This document shows positions 25,791 to 33,154 of a stretch of DNA of 64,000 nucleotides, one piece after another. The notes beneath the pieces were generated by a model. The model made no database searches and was not told the DNA's origin. It saw only the letters and a program-made list of their open reading frames with translations. The position numbers were made by a program, and so were the translations under genes. Within the stretch, counting starts at the first letter, position 1, and each line of letters starts with the position of its first letter. The stretch comes from Aplidium turbinatum (taxonomy: Eukaryota > Chordata > Ascidiacea > Aplousobranchia > Polyclinidae), in NCBI GenBank assembly GCA_918807975.1, contig OU964918.1, positions 23,916,477-23,980,476 on the forward strand. Reading direction: 5' to 3'.

Positions 25791-26460
25791 GTAAAATGAT
25801 TTTTTTGTTCATTATTAATAGGGTGCCAGTCATGTGGAAACCACTGAAAAATTTTCCTGAGACATTTCATTGCAAATTGCACACATTAAAGTTTTTTTTT
25901 ATGTTCATTAATAATGGCAGCCAGTCATGTGGAAACCACTGAAAAATTTTCCTGAGACATTTCATTGCAAAGTGCACACGTTAAAGTTTTTTTTTATTTT
26001 GATTAATCATGGCAGCCAGTCATGTGGAAACCACTGAAAAATTTTCCTGAGACATTTCATTGCAAATTGCACACATTAAAGTTTTTTTTTATTTTCATTA
26101 ATAATGGCAGCCAGTCATGTGGAAACCACTGAAAAATTTTCCTGAGACATTTCATTGCAAATTGCACACATTAAAGTTTTTTTTTATGTTCATTAATAAT
26201 GGCAGCCAGTCATGTGGAAACCACTGAAAAATTTTCCTGAGACATTTCATTGCAAATTGCACACATTAAAGTTTTTTTTTATTTTCATTAATAATGGCAG
26301 CCAGTCATGTGGAAACCACTGAAAAATTTTCCGGAGACATTTCATTGCAAATTGCACACATTAAAGTTTTTTTTTTTGTTCATTAATAATGGCAGCCAGT
26401 CATGTGGATCCCACTGAAAAATTTCCCTGAGACATTTCATTGCAAATTGCACACATTGAA
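25791..26460 (+). repeat. Satellite B array 1 (95-bp monomer, 7 copies)
   Basis: CATGTGG recurs at 25831, 25926, 26021, 26116, 26211, 26306 and 26401, exactly 95 bp apart. The monomer is about 32% G+C and contains GTGGAAACCAC, TTTTCCTGAGACATTTCATTGC, GCACACATTAAAG, a T run and AATAATGGCAGCCAGT. The first copy is preceded by a 40-bp partial unit with the variant ATTAATAGGGTGCCAGT. The last copy has GTGGATCCCAC and breaks off after CACATTGAACAAG. One monomer (26306) has CCGGAG for CCTGAG. I do not recognise this satellite. Confidence 0.95.
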
Positions 26461-26474
26461 CAAGAATTTTTTTC

Positions 26475-26567
26475 AAAATTTTTCAAAGTTTTTTTCATAC
26501 TGCAAAAGTTTATTTTTATGTTCAGTTATATTGTTTTATCATTCCAAAACATGTTAGCACCGCTAAA
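26475..26567 (+). repeat. 93-bp direct repeat, left copy (unit 1)
   Basis: The stretch from AAAATTTTTCAAAG to CACCGCTAAA recurs 171 bp further on with a few substitutions. It contains CATACTGCAAAAG, TTTTTATGTTCAG, TTCCAAAACATG and TTAGCACCGC. Its first half resembles satellite B (A/T run, CAAAG, TTTCAT, TGCAAAAG, T run, ATGTTCA), so it may be a diverged relative of B and not foreign DNA. Confidence 0.85.
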
Positions 26568-26645
26568 TCTACAGTAGAACTTGCATAACGTCACCCCAGG
26601 GGAAACAAAAAAAGTGACGACTTACACGAACTGACGACTTACACG
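26568..26645 (+). mobile_element. Pogo/Tigger-like transposon end fragment (unit 1)
   Basis: TACAGTAGAACTTGCATAACG begins at 26570 and resembles the terminal inverted repeat of many pogo/Tigger-type elements (Tc1/mariner superfamily), which often starts CAGTAGAACC at a TA target. It is followed by CACCCCAGGGG and two subterminal repeats, GTGACGACTTACACGAA and CTGACGACTTACACGAA. Only one end is present: I saw no opposite-strand partner and no transposase frame. The 93-bp repeat flanks it on both sides. It could instead be a chance match within a host repeat; the family call rests on memory of such ends and was not searched. Confidence 0.42.
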
Positions 26646-26738
26646 AAAATTTTTCAAAGTTTCTTTCATAATGCAAAAGTTTATTTTTATGTTCAGTAAT
26701 ATTGTTTTTTCATTCCAAAACATGTTAGCACCGCTAAA
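26646..26738 (+). repeat. 93-bp direct repeat, right copy (unit 1)
   Basis: This is the second copy of the 93-bp repeat, 171 bp after the first. It differs at a few places (CTTTCATAATGC for TTTTCATACTGC, CAGTAATATTG for CAGTTATATTG). After GCTAAA it runs on as ACTTGGTTTTAAG, where the left copy enters the CAGTAGAACTTG fragment. The 78 bp between them could therefore be an insertion that was duplicated along with its target region. Confidence 0.85.
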
Positions 26739-26857
26739 ACTTGGTTTTAAGTCAAAAAGTTGTCAATTAGCAAAAGTTCATTGATTTGCTTATACCTGCA
26801 CTGAGAGCTGTGCAGCTGCTTTATTTAAGGAGATAGCGTATATTTTAAGTTAAAGTT
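26739..26857. other. Non-satellite spacer (unit 1)
   Basis: About 119 bp with no resemblance to satellites A or B. It includes GTCAATTAGC, TTGATTTGCTTATACC and the most G+C-rich stretch nearby, CTGCACTGAGAGCTGTGC. That stretch contains a small inverted repeat, AGCTG-TG-CAGCT (26806-26817), within a looser GCAC/GTGC pair. No reading frame of useful length, and nothing resembling a tRNA or a Pol III promoter that I would defend. The same spacer is at 29233-29351. Confidence 0.8.
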
Positions 26858-27050
26858 GCAATCTAATTATTTTTTTTGACTAAAGTTATTGTAAATGGCC
26901 TAAGAATATTTATCCCACACAAAAAGTTTCGATTATCAAGAAAAAAAATTATTTTCGAAAATCTTTTTCAAAAAGTTTTCTAAGACATTACATTGTCACT
27001 TCATACAGTGAAAAAATTTTTTTTTCCGAAGCTTTCCAATTCTTTTTGTT
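26858..27050 (+). repeat. Strongly diverged satellite A monomer (unit 1)
   Basis: The order of elements follows satellite A but with many changes: CAATCTAATTATT for TGTCTAATTCTT, GACTAAAGTTATTGTAAATGG for GAAACTAACGTCATTAAAAATTG, then GCCTAAGAATATTTATCCC, AAGTTTCGATTATCAAG and TTTTCTAAGACATTACATTGTCAC. That last stretch doubles the CATT/TTCAT region, making the monomer longer than usual. By 27050 the sequence is ordinary satellite A again. Its divergence far exceeds that between any two monomers elsewhere in the window, so it has probably escaped homogenisation. Confidence 0.78.
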
Positions 27051-28283
27051 TGAAACTAACGTCATTAAAAATTGTCTAAGAAAATTTTTTTACGTACTAA
27101 AAGTGAAAATTATTGAAAAAAAATGTCTTTTCAAAAAAATTTTTCTAAGACATTTCATACAGTGAAAAATAATTTTTTTTTGCGAAACTATCCAATTCTT
27201 TTTGTTTGAAACTAACGTCATTAAAAATTGTCTAAGAAAGTTTTTTTACGTACTAAAAGTGAAAATTATTGAAAAAAATTTTCAAAAATTTTTCTAAGAC
27301 TTTTCATACAGTGAAAAATAATTTTTTTTTGCGAAACTGTCTAATTCTTTTTGTTTGCAACTAACGTCATTAAAAATTGTCTAAGAAAGTTTTTTTACGT
27401 ACTAAAAGTGAAAATTATTGAAAAAAATTTTCTTTTCAAAAAAAATTTTCAAAAATTTTCTAAGACATTTCATACAGTGAAAAATAATTTTTTTTTGCGA
27501 AACTGTCTAATTCTTTTTGTTTGAAACTAATGTCATTAAAAATTGTCTAAGAAAGTTTTTTTACGTACTAAAAGTGAAAATTATTGAAAAAAATTTTCTT
27601 TTCAAAAAAAATTTTCAAAAATTTTTCTAAGACATTTTATACAGTGAAAAATAATTTTTTTTTGCGAAACTGTCTAATTCTTTTTGTTTGAAACTAACGT
27701 CATTAAAAATTGTCTAAGAAAGTTTTTTTACGTACTAAAAGTGAAAATTATTGAAAAAAAATTGTCTTTTCAAAAAAATTTTTCTAAGACATTTCATGCA
27801 GTGAAAAATAATTTTTTTTCGCGAAACTATCCAATTCTTTTTGTTTGAAACTAACGTCATTAAAAATTGTCTAAGAAAGTTTTTTTACGTACTAAAAGTG
27901 AAAATTATTGAAAAAATCTTTCTTTTCAAAAAAAAAATTCAAAAATTTTTCTAAGACATTTCATACAGTGAAAAATAATTTTTTTTTGCGAAACTGTCTA
28001 ATTCTTTTTGTTTGAAACTAACGTCATTAAAAATTGTCTAAGAAAGTTTTTTTACGTACTAAAAGTGAAAATTATTGAAAAAAAATTGTCTTTTCAAAAA
28101 AATTTTTCTAAGACATTTCATACAGTGAGAAATAATTTTTTTTTGCGAAACTATCCAATTCTTTTTGTTTGAAACTAACGTCATTAAAAATTGTCTAAGA
28201 AAGTTTTTTTACGTACTAAAAGTGAAAATTATTGAAAAAAAATTGTCTTTTCAAAAAAAAATTTCTAAGACATTTCATACAGT
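27051..28283 (+). repeat. Satellite A monomers between the two B arrays
   Basis: About eight ordinary monomers in the same orientation. They include a shortened one near 27270 (GAAAAAAATTTTC then GACTTTTCATAC), one with TTTGCAACTAACG, one with CTAATGTCATT (27531) and one with CATGCAGTG near 27795. The first five or so reappear at 29545-30335. The array passes into satellite B within the CATACAGTG element at about 28284, the same point as at 25791. Confidence 0.93.
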
Positions 28284-28955
28284 GCAAAATGATTTTTTTG
28301 TTCATTATTAATAGGGTGCCAGTCATGTGGAAGCCACTGAAAAATTTTTCCTGAGACACTTCATTGCAAATTGCACACATTAAAGTTTTTTTTTATGTTC
28401 ATTAGTAATGGCAGCCAGTCATGTGGAAACCACTGAAAAATTTTCCTGAGACATTTCATTGCAAATTGCACACATTAAAGTTTTTTTTTATGTTCATTAA
28501 TAATGGCAGCCAGTCATGTGGAAACCACTGAAAAATTTTCCTGAGACATTTCATTGCAAATTGCACACATTAAAGTTTTTTTTTATTTTCATTAATAATG
28601 GCAGCCAGTCATGTGGAAACCACTGAAAAATTTTCCGGAGACATTTCATTGCAAATTGCACACATTAAAGTTTTTTTTTATGTTCATTAATAATGGCAGC
28701 CAGTCATGTGGAAACCACTGAAAAATTTTCCTGAGACATTTCATTGCAAATTGCACACATTAAAGTTTTTTTTTATTTTCATTAATAATGGCAGCCAGTC
28801 ATGTGGAAACCACTGAAAAATTTTCCGGAGACATTTCATTGCAAATTGCACACATTAAAGTTTTTTTTTATGTTTATTAATAATGGCAGCCAGTCATGTG
28901 GATCCCACTGAAAAATTTTCCTGAGACATTTCATTGCAAATTGCACACATTGAAC
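28284..28955 (+). repeat. Satellite B array 2 (95-bp monomer, 7 copies)
   Basis: CATGTGG lies at 28324, 28420, 28515, 28610, 28705, 28800 and 28895. Spacing is 95 bp, except 96 for the first, which has one extra T in TTTTTCCTGAG. Copies at 28610 and 28800 carry CCGGAG, against one such copy in array 1. ATTTTC and ATGTTC endings alternate through the middle of the array. As in array 1, the last copy has GTGGATCCCAC and stops after CACATTGAACAAG. Confidence 0.95.
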
Positions 28956-28968
28956 AAGAATTTTTTTC

Positions 28969-29061
28969 AAAATTTTTCAAAGTTTTTTTCATACTCCAAA
29001 AGTTTATTTTTATGTTCAGTTATATTGTTTTATCATTCCAAAACATGTTAGCACCGCTAAA
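28969..29061 (+). repeat. 93-bp direct repeat, left copy (unit 2)
   Basis: Counterpart of 26475-26567 at an offset of 2494, with CATACTCCAAAAG for CATACTGCAAAAG. It is followed by GCTACAGTAGAAC, where unit 1 has TCTACAGTAGAAC. Confidence 0.85.
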
Positions 29062-29139
29062 GCTACAGTAGAACTTGGATAACGTCACCCCTGGGGAAAC
29101 AAAAAAAGTGACGACTTACACGAACTGACGACTTACACG
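29062..29139 (+). mobile_element. Pogo/Tigger-like transposon end fragment (unit 2)
   Basis: Copy of 26568-26645. Here the end reads CAGTAGAACTTGGATAACG, closer to the typical CAGTAGAACCTCGATAAC-like ends of pogo/Tigger elements than unit 1 (TTGCATAACG), so this base is probably ancestral. CCCCTGGGG replaces CCCCAGGGG. The two GACGACTTACACGAA subterminal repeats are unchanged. No second end and no coding region are present. The same doubt about family applies. Confidence 0.42.
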
Positions 29140-29232
29140 AAAATTTTTCAAAGTTTCTTTCATAATGCAAAAGTTTATTTTTATGTTCAGTAATATTGTT
29201 TTTTCATTCCAAAACATGTTAGCACCGCTAAA
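29140..29232 (+). repeat. 93-bp direct repeat, right copy (unit 2)
   Basis: Counterpart of 26646-26738 at an offset of 2494, with no differences that I noticed. It runs on into ACTTGGTTTTAAG as in unit 1. Confidence 0.85.
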
Positions 29233-29351
29233 ACTTGGTTTTAAGTCAAAAAGTTGTCAATTAGCAAAAGTTCATTGATTTGCTTATACCTGCACTGAGA
29301 GCTGTGCAGCTGCTTTATTTAAGGAGATAGCGTATATTTTAAGTTAAATTC
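29233..29351. other. Non-satellite spacer (unit 2)
   Basis: Copy of 26739-26857, including the AGCTG-TG-CAGCT inverted repeat at 29300-29311. The only difference noted is TTAAATTC for TTAAAGTT at the right edge. No gene is seen. Confidence 0.8.
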
Positions 29352-29544
29352 GCAATCTAATTATTTTTTTTGACTAAAGTTATTGTAAATGGCCTAAGAA
29401 TATTTATCCCACACAAAAAGTTTCGATTATCAAGAAAAAAAATTTTTTTCGAAAATCTTTTTCAAAAAGTTTTCTAAGACATTACATTGTCACTTCATAC
29501 AGTGAAAAAATTTTTTTTTCCGAAGCTTTCCAATTCTTTTTGTT
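29352..29544 (+). repeat. Strongly diverged satellite A monomer (unit 2)
   Basis: Copy of 26858-27050. It has AAAAAATTTTTTTCG where unit 1 has AAAAAATTATTTTCG, and GTCCTTAAAAATTG in the following monomer. Otherwise it holds the same changes from the satellite A consensus, so the divergence predates the 2.494-kb duplication. Confidence 0.78.
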
Positions 29545-30334
29545 TGAAACTAACGTCCTTAAAAATTGTCTAAGAAAATTTTTTTACGTACTAAAAGTGA
29601 AAATTATTGAAAAAAATTGTCTTTTCAAAAAAATTTTTCTAAGACATTTCATACAGTGAAAAATAATTTTTTTTTGCGAAACTATCCAATTCTTTTTGTT
29701 TGAAACTAACGTCATTAAAAATTGTCTAAGAAAGTTTTTTTACGTACTAAAAGTGAAAATTATTGAAAAAAATTTTCAAAAATTTTTCTAAGACTTTTCA
29801 TACAGTGAAAAATAATTTTTTTTTGCGAAACTGTCTAATTCTTTTTGTTTGCAACTAACGTCATTAAAAATTGTCTAAGAAAGTTTTTTTACGTACTAAA
29901 AGTGAAAATTATTGAAAAAAATTTTCTTTTCAAAAAAAATTTTCAAAAATTTTCTAAGACATTTCATACAGTGAAAAATAATTTTTTTTTGCGAAACTGT
30001 CTAATTCTTTTTGTTTGAAACTAATGTCATTAAAAATTGTCTAAGAAAGTTTTTTTACGTACTAAAAGTGAAAATTATTGAAAAAAATTTTCTTTTCAAA
30101 AAAAATTTTCAAAAATTTTTCTAAGACATTTCATACAGTGAAAAATAATTTTTTTTTGCGAAACTGTCTAATTCTTTTTGTTTGAAACTAACGTCATTAA
30201 AAATTGCCTAAGAAAGTTTTTTTACGTACTAAAAGTGAAAATTATTGAAAAAAAATTGTCTTTTCAAAAAAATTTTTCTAAGACATTTCATACAGTGAAA
30301 AATAATTTTTTTTTGCGAAACTATCCAATTCCTT

Positions 30335-32640
30335 TTGTTTGAAACTAACGTCATTAAAAATTGTCTAAGAAAGTTTTTTTACGAACTAAAATTGAAAATT
30401 ATTGAAAAAAAATTGTCTTTTCAAAAAAATTTTTCTAAGACATTTCATACAATGAAAAATAATTTGTTTTTTCAAAAAAATTTTTCTAAGACATTTCATA
30501 CAGTGAAAAATAATTTTTTTTTGCGAAACTGTCTAATTCTTTTTGTTTGAAACTAACGTCATTAAAAATTGTCTAAGAAAGTTTTTTTACGTATTAAAAG
30601 TGAAAATTATTGAAAAAAATTTTCTTTTCAAAAAAAAGTTAAAAAAATTCTTCTAAGACATTTCATCCAGTGAAAAACAATTTTTTTTTGCGAAGCTGTC
30701 TAATTCTTTTTGTTTGAAACTAACGTCAGTAAAAACTGTCTAAGAAAGTTTTTTTACGTACTAAAAGTGAAAATTATTGAAAAAAAATTGTCTTTTCAAA
30801 AAAATTTTTCTAAGACATTTCATACAGTGAAAAATAATTTTTTTTTGCGAAACTATCCAATTCCTTTTGCTTGAAACTAACGTCATTAAAAATTGCCTAA
30901 TAAAGTTTTTTTACGTACTAAAAGTGAAAATTATTGAAAAAAAATTGTCTTTTCAAAAAAATTTTTCTAAGACATTTCATACAGTGAAAAATAATTTTTT
31001 TTGCGAAACTATCTAATTCTTTTTGTTTGAAACTAACGTCATTAAAAATTGTCTAAGAAAGTTTCTTTACGTACTAAAAGTGAAAATTATTGAAAAAAAT
31101 TGTCTTTTCAAAAAAAATTTTCAAAAATTTTTCTAAGACATTTCATACAGTGAAAAATAATTTTTTTTTGCGAAACTGTCTAATTCTTTTTGTTTGAAAC
31201 TAACGTCAATAAAAATTGTCTAAGAAAGTTTTTTTACGTACTAAAAGTAAAAATTATTGAAAAAAAATTGTCTTTTCAAAAAAATTGTTCTAAGACATTT
31301 CATACAGTGAAAAATAATTTTTTTTTGCGAAACTGTCTAATTCTTTTTGTTTGAAACTAACGTCATTAAAAATTGTCTAAGAAAGTTTTTTTACGTACTA
31401 AAAGTGAAAATTATTGAAAAAAAATTGTCTTTTCAAAAAAATTTTCTAAGACATTTCATACAGTGAAAAATATTTTTTTTTGCGAAGCTATCCAATTCTT
31501 TTTGTTTGAAACTAACGTTATTAAAAATTGTCTAAGAAAGTTTTGTTACGTACTAAAAGTGAAAATTATTGAAAAAAAATTGTCTTTTCAAAAAAATTTT
31601 CTAAGACATTTCATACAGTAAAAAACAATTTTTTTTTGCGAAACTGTCTAATTCTTTTTGTTTGAAACTAACGTCATTAAAAATTGTCTAAGAAAGTTTT
31701 TTTACGTACTAAAAGTGAAAATTATTGAAAAAAATTGTCTTTTCAAAAAAAATTTTCAAAAATTTTTCTAAGACATTTCATACAGTGAAAAATAATTTTT
31801 TTTTTGCGAAACTGTCTAATTCTTTTTGTTTGAAACTAACGTCAATAAAAATTGTCTAAGAAAGTTTTTTTACGTACTAAAAGTAAAAATTATTGAAAAA
31901 AAATTGTCTTTTCAAAAAAATTGTTCTAAGACATTTCATACAGTGAAAAATAATTTTTTTTTTGCGAAACTGTCTAATTCTTTTTGTTTGAAACTAACGT
32001 CATTAAAAATTGTCTAAGAAAGTTTTTTTACGTACTAAAAGTGAAAATTATTGAAAAAAAATTGTCTTTTCAAAAAAATTTTCTAAGACATTTCATACAG
32101 TGAAAAATATTTTTTTTTGCGAAGCTATCCAATTCTTTTTGTTTGAAACTAACGTTATTAAAAATTGTCTAAGAAAGTTTTGTTACGTACTAAAAGTGAA
32201 AATTATTGAAAAAAAATTGTCTTTTCAAAAAATTTTTCTAAGACATTTCATACAGTGAAAAATAATTTTTTTTTGCGGATCTGTCTAATTCTTTTTGTTT
32301 GAAACTAACGTCATTAAAAAGTGTCTAAGAAAGTTTTTTTACGTACTAAAAGTGAAAATTATTGAAAAAAAATTGTCTTTTCAAAAAAAACTTTCTAAGA
32401 CATTTCATACAGTGAAAAATAATTTTTTTTGCGAAACTGTCTAATTCTTTTTGTTTGAAACTAACGTCATTAAAAATTGTCTAAGAAAGTTTTTTTACGT
32501 ACTAAAAGTAAAAATTATTGAAAAAAAATTGTCTTTTCAAAAAAATTGTTCTAAGACATTTCATACAGTGAAAAATAATTTTTTTTTGCGAAACTGTCTA
32601 ATTCTTTTTGTTTGAAACTAACGTCATTAAAAATTGTCTA
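30335..32640 (+). repeat. Satellite A mixed region with a 636-bp duplication
   Basis: The left part (30.3-31.0 kb) holds unusual monomers such as GTTAAAAAAATTCTTC with CATCCAGTG near 30640-30670, and GCTTGAAACTAACG near 30869. From about 31.07 kb four monomers are tandemly duplicated: GTCAATAAAAATTG at 31205 and 31841, and GCGAAGCTATCC at 31482 and 32119, an offset of 636-637 bp. The duplication ends near 32.25 kb, where the second copy runs into a GCGGATCTGTC monomer. Confidence 0.8.
30395..30530 (+). repeat. Monomer with a 51-bp internal duplication
   Basis: TCAAAAAAATTTTTCTAAGAC starting at 30421 recurs at 30472, with CATACAATG after the first and CATACAGTG after the second. The join reads AATAATTTGTTTTTTCAAA, a fusion of the T run of one copy with the TCTTTTC element of the next. 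I saw no second example in the window, so it is a private, probably recent, slippage or exchange event. Confidence 0.85.
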
Positions 32641-33154
32641 AGAAAGTTTTTTTACGTACTAAAAGTGAAAATTATTGAAAAAATATTGTCTTTTCAAAAA
32701 ATTTTTCTAAGACATTTCATACAGTGAAAAATAATTTTTTTTTTGCAAAACTATCCAATTCTTTTTGTTTGAAACTTACGTCATTAAAAATTGTCTAAGA
32801 AAGTTTTTTTACGTACTAAAAGTGAAAATTATTGAAAAAAATTTTCTTTTTAAAACAACTTTTCAAAATATTTTCTAAGACATTTCATACAGTGAAAAAT
32901 ATTTTTTTTTGCGAAACTATCCAATTCTTTTTGTTTGAAACTAACGTCATTAAAAATTGTCTAAGAAAGTTTTTTTACGTACTAAAAGTGAAAATTATTG
33001 AAAAAAAATTGTCTTTTCAAAAAAATTTTTCTAAGACATTTCATACAGTGAAAAATAATTTTTTTTTGCGAAACTATCCAATTCTTTTTGTTTGAAACTT
33101 ACGTCATTAAAAATTGTCTAAGAAAGTTTTTTTACGTACTAAAAGTGAAAATTA
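32640..33154 (+). repeat. Two-monomer (323-bp) tandem duplication
   Basis: The long monomer with TTTTTAAAACAACTTTTC occurs at 32832 and again at 33155, 323 bp apart, with the same neighbour each time. In the related block at 57.36 kb there is a single version, so this is a local gain of two monomers at the start of the 2.19-kb HOR. Confidence 0.82.

Larger units (their letters stand above)
25720..28212 (+). repeat. Compound unit, copy 1 (2.494 kb)
   Basis: Satellite B, the 93-bp repeats with the transposon-like fragment, the spacer, the diverged A monomer and about eight ordinary A monomers form one block that is followed directly by a second copy. Offsets: 2493 at the first GTGGAAACCAC, 2494 at CAGTAGAAC (26572/29066) and 2494 at the rare CTAATGTCATT (27531/30025). 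The left edge is known to within about one monomer, because the flanking A monomers differ (AAGTGTC here, AATTGTC before copy 2). Confidence 0.88.
28213..30335 (+). repeat. Compound unit, copy 2
   Basis: This is the second copy of the 2.494-kb unit, with the same components in the same order. It departs from copy 1 at about 30335, where CTATCCAATTCC followed by ACGAACTAAAATTG replaces the copy 1 monomers. Differences between copies are few: a one-base insertion in the first B monomer, CCCCTGGGG for CCCCAGGGG, TTGGATAACG for TTGCATAACG, TAAATTCGC for TAAAGTTGC and GTCCTT for GTCATT. The few changes point to a fairly recent duplication. Confidence 0.87.

Noticed and set aside
25739-25942. 67-codon open frame running from satellite A into satellite B
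   Set aside because: It also starts at TTG and simply crosses the A/B junction and two B monomers; the protein ends in a repeat of the satellite translation.
26739-26857. tRNA-derived SINE or tRNA gene in the spacer
   Set aside because: No convincing A and B boxes and no cloverleaf that I could fold by eye.
25791-29544. Insertion of a complete mobile element between satellite A blocks
   Set aside because: Both edges pass smoothly into A-like sequence, there is no target-site duplication or pair of terminal repeats, and there is no coding region. Only a short one-ended transposon-like fragment is supported.
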